64,000 nucleotides of DNA from Bovifimicola ammoniilytica (GTDB lineage Bacteria; Bacillota; Clostridia; Lachnospirales; Lachnospiraceae), in contig NZ_JAOQJN010000003.1 in NCBI RefSeq assembly GCF_025567085.1, forward strand, positions 62,001 to 126,000, in the 5' to 3' direction. The notes beneath the pieces are model-generated. The model was not told the origin of the DNA. It saw only the letters and a list, made by a program, of their open reading frames with translations, and made no database searches. The position numbers and the translations under genes were made by a program. Numbering within the stretch: position 1 is the first letter of the stretch; each line of letters begins with the position of its first letter. This document shows positions 8,266 through 16,476 of the stretch, in pieces.

Positions 8266-8946
8266 TTAAGCACTATTTCTCTGAAAGTATGAGGCAGATG
8301 AGTAATTATCTAATAAAGTTTTTTGCGGCAATATGATTTCTCTGATCTTATCAGTTATGGCCTTAGCTAACTTCTTATGTCCCTCTTCGTCTAAATGTTC
8401 TCTGTCAACATCACTTGGATTAGCATAAGCGGAAGCTTTCAGATAATCTATTTCGTATTTATCAGCAATATTTTGATACACTCCCGGAAGTCCTTTTGAC
8501 ACCTCTATTGAATAGTCATTAAATTCTTTATCAAAACGTCCTATATTATCGCCTAATTCAATTGGAGATATGAGCAGAATTTTACAATCCTTTGAGTAAT
8601 TTCTAATCTGTTTGAGCAAGACTTCTATTCCATCACCTATTGATTCTGCTGTTGGATTATAAGCATATTTGCAATCATTTGTTCCTAACATAAGCACTAC
8701 TAAATCAAGTGGAGAATGTGACTCTAGAAGCACCGGAAGCAGCTTTAAACCTGCTCTTCCTATGCGATATGTATCTTCCGTAACAGTTGTTCTTCCACAC
8801 AAGCCCTCTTCTATTATCTGCACTTCTTCCCTGTTAAATGCTTTCTGTAAACGTCCTGTCCAGCGTTCACTATATTCATATCGTCTATTAGTACCGGCTA
8901 TCAGACCCCAGGTATTTGAATCACCAAAACATAAAATTCTCTTCAT
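8266..8946 (-). CDS. SGNH/GDSL-family hydrolase with a chimeric C-terminal tail
   Basis: This is a 226-residue SGNH esterase. Block I is CFGDSNTWG (nucleophile Ser), block III is MLGTNDCKY and block V is SDVDREHLDEEGH with the catalytic Asp and His. It hydrolyses an unknown ester in the cytoplasm; there is no signal peptide. The ATG at 8946 follows AGGAGA at proper spacing. The last 16 residues (LLDNYSSASYFQRNSA) are read antisense through the copied 51-bp fragment of the LysR gene, so the tail was acquired by a rearrangement and is probably not part of the original fold. Confidence 0.85.
   Translation of the reverse strand: MKRILCFGDSNTWGLIAGTNRRYEYSERWTGRLQKAFNREEVQIIEEGLCGRTTVTEDTYRIGRAGLKLLPVLLESHSPLDLVVLMLGTNDCKYAYNPTAESIGDGIEVLLKQIRNYSKDCKILLISPIELGDNIGRFDKEFNDYSIEVSKGLPGVYQNIADKYEIDYLKASAYANPSDVDREHLDEEGHKKLAKAITDKIREIILPQKTLLDNYSSASYFQRNSA
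8267..8317. repeat. 51-bp perfect direct repeat, copy 2 (inside SGNH gene 3' end)
   Basis: This is identical to 7445-7495. Here it forms the 3' end of the SGNH hydrolase gene in the antisense direction. Confidence 0.9.
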
Positions 8947-9037
8947 TTGCACGTCTCCTTTCCTGAATCGTCATTCTTCTAATCATTATGTATTCAGCCA
9001 CTATACTGTCAAACATTGCTAATCGTAAAATAATAAT

Positions 9038-9134
9038 CTATAGCAACATTTTCTGCTCCGCCGCAGTGCGATTCTCGCGGAGCTTTTTTTACTTACCAGG
9101 ACAATTTCAACAAAATTTTCTGGTAAGTAAAAAA
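9038..9134 (+). repeat. 97-bp inverted repeat, left arm, with two hairpins
   Basis: This arm matches the reverse complement of 9841-9937 at 91 of 97 positions. Inside are two foldable parts: GCTCCGC...GCGGAGC followed by seven Ts (a good intrinsic terminator on the plus strand), and TTTTTTTACTTACCAG...CTGGTAAGTAAAAAAA, a 16-bp perfect stem. It resembles a small repetitive hairpin element. Confidence 0.85.
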
Positions 9135-9181
9135 ATGACATAGTGTAAATAAGATGATGACATCATATCACCTTATTCATA

Positions 9182-9370
9182 CTATGTCAATAGGAATTGT
9201 ATGTTTTGTTGTTTTTTCTTCCTACATAACATTGCAGTCGCAATTAACGAAATAAACGGAACTGTAAGTATTATTCCCATCGTTCCCGCAATACCTTTCA
9301 TTATATCAATACCAACCGAATACATATTAAGAACCTGGTGCATCTGATAAGCATACGCATAAATAATCAT
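9182..9370 (-). pseudogene. C-terminal remnant of a YibE/F-like membrane protein
   Basis: About 50 residues remain, with one membrane segment (GIAGTMGIILTVPFISLIAT) and a basic tail, resembling the C-terminus of YibE/F-type polytopic proteins from memory. It directly abuts, in another frame, the remnant at 9327-9767. There is no own start signal. It is best read as the 3' scrap left by a deletion. The family call is tentative. Confidence 0.4.
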
Positions 9371-9767
9371 TTACTGATATCTGATTCTTAGCTGTATAAA
9401 TATTTCCCTGCCAGTTTTCGGCTGTTATATCTTTAGCTTCGCCTGTAACAATTACTGCATTTGATTTGTTACCGTCTTTCCATACTCTTACTGCAGGTGT
9501 TCCTTTATCCTTAGAATACCACGAGAAATTCAAATCCTTCTCTGTCTTTCCAGGTGTCAAAGCAATTTTTGCTGAATTATCATAATTACCTTCTGTATGC
9601 CAGATATTGTCTCTCCAACTCTGAAATTCTGAACTGCCATCTGTCTGTGCTGCTGTACTTGCTGACTGATATTCGCCATATGCAAATGCATTAATCTGTG
9701 TGTAACTTAATGTCATTGTTGCAAGCATCGCTAAACACGTTGCTTTTCTTGCGAAATTTTTCTTCAT
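9327..9767 (-). pseudogene. N-terminal remnant of a secreted purple-acid-phosphatase-like protein
   Basis: The first 130 or so residues show a signal peptide (KKNFARKATCLAMLATMTL, then a small-residue region near NAFAYG) and a beta-sandwich with ALTPGKTEKDLNFSWYSK and AVRVWKDG. This is typical of the N-terminal domain of secreted purple acid phosphatase / metallophosphoesterase proteins. The catalytic metallophosphoesterase domain is missing: after NQIS the frame runs into unrelated sequence and stops. It was truncated by the same deletion that left the YibE/F-like scrap. Confidence 0.55.
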
Positions 9768-9840
9768 ATGTTTTTTTATATAGAATTTATATTTTCTACA
9801 CTTTTGAATATAATTATATATATGATATTTTATGTGATAA

Positions 9841-9937
9841 TTTTTTACTTACCTGGAAATTTCGTTGAAATTGTCCTGGTAAGTAAAAAAAGCTCCGCGA
9901 GGATCACACTGCGGCGTAGCAGAAAATGTTGCTATAG
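9841..9937 (-). repeat. 97-bp inverted repeat, right arm
   Basis: This is the reverse complement of 9038-9134 with six mismatches. On the minus strand its terminator-like hairpin and T-run face into the 706-bp segment between the arms, just upstream of the truncated secreted-protein gene. Confidence 0.85.
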
Positions 9938-9976
9938 CAACCCGCCGCAGGCGGAGAATGTCGCAAGCGACATTCT
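9928..9976 (+). repeat. Three consecutive hairpins upstream of the DUF6512 gene
   Basis: GTTGCTATAGCAAC (9928-9941), CCGCC-GCA-GGCGG (9942-9954) and AGAATGTCGC-AA-GCGACATTCT (9955-9976) are packed with no spacer. The first overlaps the 97-bp inverted repeat arm. The block ends 26 bp before the DUF6512 start codon and would sit in its leader. Confidence 0.75.
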
Positions 9977-10002
9977 TTATTCTAAATATTTACGAGGTTC
10001 TT

Positions 10003-10536
10003 ATGTCTTTTAAAACTAATTTTCTCCGTTTTATCTTTATCTCTATCCTTGGTGTTCTGCTTCATTTCACCTATGAATGGTCGGGCAATAATCCAATTGT
10101 CGGACTTTTCTCCGCAACAAATGAGTCCACCTGGGAGCATTTAAAATTATTATTCTTCCCTATGCTTATTCTTACTATGTTAGAAATATTCTTTAATTCT
10201 TCTAAGCTTCCCTCTAACTTTCTGTCTGCAAGGGTTATCGGGATAATTTCAGGTATGATTTTCATTGTAGCCGCATTTTATACTATTCTCGGTGTAATTG
10301 GCACAAACTATGATTTTATAAATATAGCCATTTATTTTGTCGGAGTAATCCTTGCGCTCGTCATAGAAAATAAGCAATATAACAAACCTGCCATTCCATC
10401 TGAATGTACCTCGTTTATCATATTGCTTATATTAACAATTGCATTTTTCATATTTACTTTTTATCCTCCTAAGATAGGACTGTTTGCTGAACCTGACTTC
10501 ACAGCAATCATTTCTTACTTTCATTTATCTTATTAA
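10003..10536 (+). CDS. DUF6512-family polytopic membrane protein
   Basis: This is a 177-residue protein with about five membrane segments. The N-terminal LHFTYEWSG and LFSATNESTWEHLKLLFFP are the hallmark of DUF6512 proteins, whose function is unknown. GAGG lies 6 bp before the ATG at 10003; an earlier in-frame ATG lies in the hairpin block and lacks a site. After PPKIGLF the end (EPDFTAIISYFHLSY) looks unlike the usual tail, so the extreme C-terminus may be altered. Confidence 0.65.
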   Translation: MSFKTNFLRFIFISILGVLLHFTYEWSGNNPIVGLFSATNESTWEHLKLLFFPMLILTMLEIFFNSSKLPSNFLSARVIGIISGMIFIVAAFYTILGVIGTNYDFINIAIYFVGVILALVIENKQYNKPAIPSECTSFIILLILTIAFFIFTFYPPKIGLFAEPDFTAIISYFHLSY

Positions 10537-10635
10537 TCAGATTTGCATATGCACTTCATGGTTTAAAATCCTCCTTTACAATCCAAACTAATAATACTAG
10601 AATATAAAAAATAAATATGTTGGATTTCCAACATA

Positions 10636-10800
10636 CAGAAACGAGGATTAATGTGAAAAATAATGTTGATACACTTATTTTTCACATCGCTATTTGTTTC
10701 GGAGCGAAAGCAAATAGCTTTTATGGCAGATGAGAAATCGCCTATGCGAATTTCTCATCGCCTCTTCGCAACAAGTCGCTCAGAAACGAGGATTAGTATG
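10636..10800 (+). repeat. Duplicated RBS leader flanking three hairpins
   Basis: A 20-bp block with the ribosome binding site (10636-10655) recurs at 10781-10800 with two mismatches. Between them lie three hairpins: 10653-10685 (11-bp stem), 10689-10718 (stem around GCTATTTG/CAAATAGC) and 10729-10759 (GATGAGAAAT/ATTTCTCATC). The second copy supplies the start of the Crp/Fnr gene. It looks like insertion of a multi-hairpin element with duplication of its target. Confidence 0.75.
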
Positions 10801-11457
10801 GACAATTATATCGATTTGCTTGCTGAATTACCATTATTTTCAAATATAAATAAAGCTGATATACAAGATGTACTTAAGCAATTAAATGCCTATACAAAGA
10901 ATTTTTCTAAAAATGAATATGTTCGAGTCTCCGGGGACCCGGTAGATTTTATCGGAATTGTTTTATCTGGTGAAATACAAATTCTTAAAGATGATTATTA
11001 CGGAAACCGCAGCATTACGGCTTCATTTTCTATGGGTTCAATGTTCGCTGAAGCATTTGTATGCAGTAAAATCAAGACTCTTCCTATCGATATTATGTCA
11101 TCTACGGACAGCACGATTATGTTTCTTGATAGCAATATCCTTTTGAATTCTTATACAAGCGAGTATAAATTTCACAATACACTTGTAAGAAATCTGCTTT
11201 ACATTGTTTCTAACAAAAATATTCTTTTAACTCAGAAACTCAGCTATCATTCCCACAAAACGACTTCTGAAAAAATAATGGCTTATCTGACGGACCAAGC
11301 CAAAGCCCGCCACTCATCAGAATTCACGATACCCTTTAACCGCCAACAGCTTGCCGATTATCTGGGTGTTGAACGAAGTGCTATGTCTTATGAAATCAGC
11401 AAACTTCAGAAACAGGGTTATATTGAAACGAATAGAAGTTATTTTAAATTACTATAA
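10798..11457 (+). CDS. Crp/Fnr-family transcriptional regulator
   Basis: This is a 219-residue regulator. Residues 1-125 are the cyclic-nucleotide-binding-like jelly roll (VRVSGDPVDFIGIVLSGEI), followed by a long dimer helix and a C-terminal winged helix (FNRQQLADYLGVERSAMSYE, then ISKLQKQGYIE). There is no Fnr-type N-terminal cysteine cluster, so an iron-sulfur oxygen sensor is unlikely. The ATG at 10798 has GAGG upstream; the reading frame extends further but only through the inserted hairpin block. Its leader is the unusual hairpin array. Confidence 0.88.
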   Translation: MDNYIDLLAELPLFSNINKADIQDVLKQLNAYTKNFSKNEYVRVSGDPVDFIGIVLSGEIQILKDDYYGNRSITASFSMGSMFAEAFVCSKIKTLPIDIMSSTDSTIMFLDSNILLNSYTSEYKFHNTLVRNLLYIVSNKNILLTQKLSYHSHKTTSEKIMAYLTDQAKARHSSEFTIPFNRQQLADYLGVERSAMSYEISKLQKQGYIETNRSYFKLL

Positions 11458-11527
11458 TCATAGAGAGGTATTGTTAATTGCAGATATTGATTGTCAAATT
11501 TATTACTATAGTTAATTACCGAATTTG

Positions 11528-11965
11528 TCATCTAAGAATTCCCATTGCCACACATACTATGTGACATAATCTTCCATGGCATATTCTTAAAGCCTCATCA
11601 ATATGTACACTTATTTTACAGAATAAATATGCAATGGCACCCCACATCATCGAAAACTTCGGTCATATGATGCCTTTATAATTCAAAAATTTATGGCTAT
11701 AATCCCACGCTTTCATTCCAAGCACATATCTAAGCAACAATCCGCAAATCAATTTCAATACAGTTGCACTCAGCATCAATGCAATAACTTTATAAATTGT
11801 TGATTTATCGCTTAACAGCTTCACACCCACGTAGAATAAAAGCACTCCGCAGCCTTATAGCAGATTGAATGCACCGTAAATCGTTACAACGTGGCTCTCC
11901 CAGTGTCATTTAGCAATAAAACAAAATGTTCCCTCTAAAAGAACACCCAGTATATTTCCAATCAT
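11528..11965 (-). pseudogene. Membrane protein gene broken by three in-frame stop codons (ABC_trans_CmpB-like)
   Basis: Reading through stops at 11906-11908 (TGA), 11855-11857 (TAA) and 11663-11665 (TGA) gives one continuous polytopic protein with GNILGVLLEGTFCFIAK, TIYGAFNLL, GCGVLLFYVG, WDYSHKFLNYKGII and MMWGAI. The spacing of YG, WDYS and WG motifs resembles PF06541 (putative ABC transporter permease, CmpB-like), a family without firm function. No frame shift is needed, only the three stops. It is probably dead. Confidence 0.6.
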
Positions 11966-12112
11966 AAATATTATAAAAAGCCTATCATACGTTAAATCCT
12001 TTTTATCCTAAAGTATTATTTATTCCGATTTAGATTATATTATAGGCTTTAAATATCCACAGCTTAAAGTTTTATAAACGTTTTATAAACAATTGTTTAG
12101 CTTTAAATTTAT

Positions 12113-13981
12113 TTAATAGCATCTATATAATATATACTGATCATTTTTGTAAATTGCAGTAAATTCATCTGGTATCTGATTATTCTGTATAGAACCTGTA
12201 TATATAACAACATAATCAATATCAAACTCATTTATCTGATTTTTCAACTTATCCGAATCCCATATCTGATCTTTATATAGTGCATTGTATATTTCTTTCT
12301 GCAACACATCATATTCTTCTTTTAAGCCACTATCTCTAAATGACTCATATGAATATCGATTAACAATAGTACATATATCTCCACAATATTCGCGTATACC
12401 ATATGCCATATCCTTAGGCATTAATAAAATTTTAGTATGTTCTTTTGAATCCTTATGAATAGCATCTGCAATCTGTATAACACTTGAATCTAACTTATAT
12501 ATATTAGACCGTACATTCCAACCGCCATTTTCAAAAACAGAGGTTCCGCATGCTAATATAATTGCTAATGACACTAATAAACCTATAACCGCTTCTCTTT
12601 CATTTTTACATTTTTCCATTATTAATATTGTCCCTATAATAAATGTCATAGATATATTAAATAACCAGAAAATTCTCCAATATACATCAACACCTGTAAC
12701 CCATTGTGCTACATATTTAATAAATACAGGGTTTGCAAATGTAATAAAAAGTACTATAGCAGGATAAACAATCACACTTCGTATCTTTTTATCAGCAATA
12801 ATCCCTATTATAACCAACGCAATTATATATCCTACAATAATTATACTATGCCCATTTAAAAATCTGGAAAATAATTGTTGTGAGTATGATAGATTATCCA
12901 CTCCACCAGTTACAGACTGTTGTACTGAAGCACCACTATTTCCAGCTGTATACATAATTTTCAATTTAATTATTACCCATGGTATAATACCGACTATCGG
13001 TATACAAAGTCCAATTAATGATTTTATATTTTTCTTTGCAATGCCCTCTCCAAGCCACAAGCAGAAATATAAAATAGGAAATAAATATATAGCAACAGTT
13101 GTAGTACTTATTCCTGCTAATAATATCATCCATAAATATATAATTTCACGAAAATTGATTTTCTCATATATATCAATAAATTCCAAAATCATAATTGGTA
13201 TAAATATTGCTACAAATACTGTTTTACCTTGCCATATCCTGTTCAATAAAAATGCACCATCTGTATATGCGGTAAATCCACTAAATAAATTAATAACGCT
13301 ATAAAGTATGCAAAATTCCCATTTCATTGCTTCTTTAATTCTTTTTGCCAGAGCATATACCACAACATAATGACATATAATAGCAAATACAGGCCATATA
13401 GTATGGGCTAAATATGCTGTATTGACACCGAATATTCTATTTATAACAGCATATATAATTTCAAAACTCACAAGTGCATATTGTTTTGATGCTGTTAAAA
13501 ATGTTAATCCTGATGAAGGCTCCACCTTTCCAATATAATCCGTAAATGAATATGTATTTGTCTGTGCCAAATAATAACTATCATCAATATCTGCATGCTG
13601 AAAAAAAACAACATAACCTATTTGATAGGCTACCATAGTTATAAAGGCTATAAAAAGTATAAATTGATATTTATTCATATAAAATACTTTACATTTTTCT
13701 TTTATGTTTACCTTGTTCTTTTTCAAATATTTACAAGCTAATACCAATCCTACACCTATAATAATTCCATAAAAAATTTCCAAAATATAAATCATATATG
13801 ACAATTTTATTTCAAATAACATAAAAGGCGTTGATATTAGGAAAAATGATGCAAAAAATGCAACAAATCCAACTATCAGGACATTTTTTTCTTTTCTAAA
13901 GTGAAATATACGTTTTGTTGATATACCTAATAAAATACATAATAGAAAAAGCATTATAGGGATTGTAATACAATTTAACAT
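12113..13981 (-). CDS. Large polytopic membrane protein (DUF6077-like)
   Basis: This 622-residue protein has about a dozen hydrophobic segments and a soluble C-terminal domain of about 120 residues. The loop HADIDDSYYLAQTNTYSFTD after the first membrane segments is an acidic motif of the kind found in membrane glycosyltransferases (GT-C-like), and I associate the protein with DUF6077; that link is from memory. GGAGAG inside the earlier ATG context makes the ATG at 13981 (MLNCITIPIM) the better start than 13993. AT-rich codon use suggests horizontal origin or weak expression. Confidence 0.6.
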   Translation of the reverse strand: MLNCITIPIMLFLLCILLGISTKRIFHFRKEKNVLIVGFVAFFASFFLISTPFMLFEIKLSYMIYILEIFYGIIIGVGLVLACKYLKKNKVNIKEKCKVFYMNKYQFILFIAFITMVAYQIGYVVFFQHADIDDSYYLAQTNTYSFTDYIGKVEPSSGLTFLTASKQYALVSFEIIYAVINRIFGVNTAYLAHTIWPVFAIICHYVVVYALAKRIKEAMKWEFCILYSVINLFSGFTAYTDGAFLLNRIWQGKTVFVAIFIPIMILEFIDIYEKINFREIIYLWMILLAGISTTTVAIYLFPILYFCLWLGEGIAKKNIKSLIGLCIPIVGIIPWVIIKLKIMYTAGNSGASVQQSVTGGVDNLSYSQQLFSRFLNGHSIIIVGYIIALVIIGIIADKKIRSVIVYPAIVLFITFANPVFIKYVAQWVTGVDVYWRIFWLFNISMTFIIGTILIMEKCKNEREAVIGLLVSLAIILACGTSVFENGGWNVRSNIYKLDSSVIQIADAIHKDSKEHTKILLMPKDMAYGIREYCGDICTIVNRYSYESFRDSGLKEEYDVLQKEIYNALYKDQIWDSDKLKNQINEFDIDYVVIYTGSIQNNQIPDEFTAIYKNDQYILYRCY

Positions 13982-14016
13982 TCTTCTCTCCATTTCTTAG
14001 ACATATTTTATATCTA

Positions 14017-14691
14017 TTATTTATCTAAATATTCTTTAACCTCTAAAAGATCTGTAAGAATTACTTCTGCTAATTTCTCCATTTCTTCATCTGCCGGTAA
14101 CAAATCAGGTATCATAATCGGACGTAGCCCACCTGTATGTGCTGCCCTTATTCCGTTATAAGAATCTTCAATAGCATAAGTATTCTCCGGTAATTCATTG
14201 ATTTCTTCACAGGCTTTTAGAAATATATCAGGTGCTGGTTTGCTCTTTCCAACCATATCTCCGCAAATTACAGCATCAAAATATTTCAATATATCAGCAT
14301 CTCTCAACTGATTCATAACAGTCTGTCTGCGTGTTGATGATGCGAGGGCAATTTTCTTTCCATCATTTTTCAAATACTCAAGTAATTCAACTACTCCCTT
14401 TTTCATCGGAAGTTTTCCACCATCATATTTCTTATGATACATTATTGATGCCTCTTTCGCATACTCATCATATGGAAATGAACTTCCATATTCGGCTAAC
14501 ATTATCTCTTTGGTTCCTGCAACTGTGGTTCCGATGGATGCCATATATGGTTTAATAATATCTTTAATTCCGTATTGGACAGCAAGTTCAAGCCAGCAAT
14601 TCATTACCGCTACTTCTGAATCGAAGATTACTCCGTCCATATCGAATACTATGGCAGTGTAATTAGATGGTTGTGTTGTGTCTTTAATCAT
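14017..14691 (-). CDS. HAD-superfamily hydrolase, beta-phosphoglucomutase-like
   Basis: This 224-residue HAD phosphatase/phosphomutase shows all four motifs: FDMDGVIFDSE (nucleophile and acid/base Asp), ALASSTRR (motif II), the lysine in GKSKPAPDIF (motif III) and the acidic IEDSYNGIRAAHTGG (motif IV). A helical cap lies between residues 25 and 95. Family members dephosphorylate sugar or nucleotide phosphates or move phosphate within a sugar; the substrate is unknown. It lies between a membrane protein gene and a small unknown gene on the same strand. Confidence 0.88.
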   Translation of the reverse strand: MIKDTTQPSNYTAIVFDMDGVIFDSEVAVMNCWLELAVQYGIKDIIKPYMASIGTTVAGTKEIMLAEYGSSFPYDEYAKEASIMYHKKYDGGKLPMKKGVVELLEYLKNDGKKIALASSTRRQTVMNQLRDADILKYFDAVICGDMVGKSKPAPDIFLKACEEINELPENTYAIEDSYNGIRAAHTGGLRPIMIPDLLPADEEMEKLAEVILTDLLEVKEYLDK

Positions 14692-14718
14692 ATTTAAGTC
14701 CTTTTCTGTATTTTTTAA

Positions 14719-15210
14719 TTACATCTGCTGTACCTTATTAAGATATCTGTCCCATTTAACTATTACATCTCCACAATGCACATTAATCTGATAAGTGTCA
14801 GATGGCAAAGTATCATATGGATCTTCATTTGCCTTTTCAACAAGAAGCACATAGTCATCCGCATCTTTTATGCGCTCAATTCCCTGAAGATACATTCCCG
14901 AAAGATTATTACACAATTGATTAAGAGTTGTATCATCTAAGTCAATATCCTTAATTTCTTCAATAAGATTATCATCTGCATCATATCTTCTCATTCCATC
15001 TTTAATACCTTTAACAATCGTTGCATCTTTGAAAATAATTTGTGTCACATCTGCATAACTTTCAGTATAATTAGTATTCTGTGAGTTATTCCCTTTAACA
15101 ATAAGGGCTTCGACCTCTAATACCAAATCCGCTTCAGTATCTTTTCTTTTAACTATACAACAATCATCATATCTAAATTTTTCAACTTCATTTACTGATT
15201 TAAAGCTCAT
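14719..15210 (-). CDS. Conserved-looking cytoplasmic protein of unknown function
   Basis: This is a 163-residue, acidic protein without membrane segments or signal peptide. I do not recognise a domain; a beta-rich N-terminal half and acidic helices near the end are suggested by composition. GAGGTAT places the start at the ATG at 15210 (MSFKSVNEVE) rather than at 15222, whose codon overlaps the ribosome binding site. It lies 27 bp before the HAD gene and 27 bp after the alpha/beta hydrolase gene, so the three are probably one operon. Confidence 0.55.
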   Translation of the reverse strand: MSFKSVNEVEKFRYDDCCIVKRKDTEADLVLEVEALIVKGNNSQNTNYTESYADVTQIIFKDATIVKGIKDGMRRYDADDNLIEEIKDIDLDDTTLNQLCNNLSGMYLQGIERIKDADDYVLLVEKANEDPYDTLPSDTYQINVHCGDVIVKWDRYLNKVQQM

Positions 15211-15237
15211 ATTATACCTCATTTCTTCAAAACAATT

Positions 15238-15795
15238 TTATTTTGCATCCATATATTCTGCAGTCTTTTTCATTATTTCTTCCATAATTACAATATCCTT
15301 TTCAACATTTCCTGTCTCCATTGAATGATTAGCATTCTCTGTAATATATAATGGAAGATTTCTTTTTTCACATTCATTTCTGACTATCTCTGTATCTACC
15401 CATGGGTCGGATGTCCCATGAAATACAATTCCATTTTCACCGATTACCTCAAATGATTCTGCAACCGGTGTGTAATATATCTGACGTGCATTTATCTTAT
15501 TATTTTTCGCATAGGCTGCTGCAACAGCAGTTCCCACACTCTTTGATATAAACAGCACTTCATCATATACATTAAAATCAATCTTATCTAATTGCTCTTT
15601 TGAATACTGCAATGCCTTATTAAATGCTTCTAACATCTTCTTAGCATTTCCTTTCACATTAACTGGCAATTCTCCATATTTTACCTCGGCAATTTCATAT
15701 CCACGCTCCATTGCCAATTTTCTACTATAATAAAGCAAAGGCTTGTCTGTATGATATCCGATTCCCGGAAATAATACTGCAATCTTCTTTTTCAT
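15238..15795 (-). CDS. Small alpha/beta-hydrolase
   Basis: This 185-residue protein has a compact alpha/beta-hydrolase fold. The nucleophile elbow is SKSVGTAVAAAYA, the acid is in GTSDPWVD and the histidine in ENANHSMETG, a full Ser-Asp-His set in the right order. The short, lid-less size resembles predicted small esterases/dienelactone hydrolase relatives. The substrate is unknown. It heads a likely operon with the unknown protein and HAD hydrolase downstream. Confidence 0.7.
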   Translation of the reverse strand: MKKKIAVLFPGIGYHTDKPLLYYSRKLAMERGYEIAEVKYGELPVNVKGNAKKMLEAFNKALQYSKEQLDKIDFNVYDEVLFISKSVGTAVAAAYAKNNKINARQIYYTPVAESFEVIGENGIVFHGTSDPWVDTEIVRNECEKRNLPLYITENANHSMETGNVEKDIVIMEEIMKKTAEYMDAK

Positions 15796-16019
15796 CTACT
15801 TTAATCCTCATTTCTGACCGGTTTATTCCAATGTTATTCTAATGGCTGGTTTATATATTTTGATTCAAATTCCCAATAGTGTTCCAGCCTGCTGCCGGTT
15901 ATATTATATACAAATATAGCAAATTATTCAAATTAATTACACCCCACCATATTCTCTTATAAAATATTTTTCTGTTGTGTAGTTAGTTTATAAATATTCA
16001 TTTTTCCTCCGTAATAACT

Positions 16020-16110
16020 TTTTACAAATTTTATTTTGCAATCTATGTGTTGCAATTATGCCTTTAATTCAAACTAAAATCAATGCAAATGCAATTTATT
16101 CATTGCAAAT
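16020..16110 (+). promoter_or_regulatory. TTGCAA-rich block upstream of the HTH gene
   Basis: Several TGCAAT/ATTGCA half-sites occur between 16030 and 16110, including ATGCAAAT...CATTGCAAAT. They sit just before an XRE-type HTH gene and may be its operator. The rest of the 335-bp gap (15796-16131) shows nothing further. Confidence 0.3.
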
Positions 16111-16131
16111 TTTATGATTGGAGTTACATTA

Positions 16132-16389
16132 ATGACCCAAAAAATCAAACACGATATCTCATTAGGTAATAATATTCGTAAATTACGCAAACAATCACAT
16201 CTTACTCAGGAACAAACTGTTGCACGTATGCAATTAAAAGGACTTGATATTTCAAGAAGCAGCTATTCACAAATCTAATGCGGATCATATAACATTCGCG
16301 TTTCAGAACTTATTGCACTTGCTGAAATATTTCATGTTGACTACAATGCTTTCTTTATTAACTTGTACAACAAAAACACCCAATCTTAA
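16132..16389 (+). pseudogene. XRE-family HTH regulator with one nonsense codon
   Basis: The frame encodes 85 residues with a typical HTH (LGNNIRKLRKQSHLTQEQTV, then DISRSSYSQI), an in-frame TAA at 16276-16278, and continues cleanly as CGSYNIRVSELIALAEIFHV. In this family the residue after SQI is normally glutamate, so GAA to TAA is the likely single change. GGAG precedes the ATG. A truncated product of 48 residues could still be made but would lack the last helices. Confidence 0.8.
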
Positions 16390-16476
16390 CATCTCCATAA
16401 CTGTATTGGATTTTGAAAATTGGGGATAAAATCAGACGATACATTTAAATATAATTTAATATCTATCAGGAGTTTA

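Noticed and set aside
9768..10013. An 81-codon plus-strand frame over the right 97-bp repeat arm
   Set aside because: It is read through hairpins and repeat DNA, lacks a ribosome binding site and overlaps the DUF6512 start.
10663..10797. N-terminal extension of the Crp/Fnr protein
   Set aside because: The extension is translated from the inserted hairpin block; the ATG at 10798 has its own GAGG and gives the family's usual length.
11528..11965. Stop-codon reassignment or selenocysteine reading of the in-frame TGA codons
   Set aside because: TAA also interrupts the same gene, all three stop codons interrupt other genes, and nearby intact genes use them as real stops; no SECIS-like hairpin was seen.
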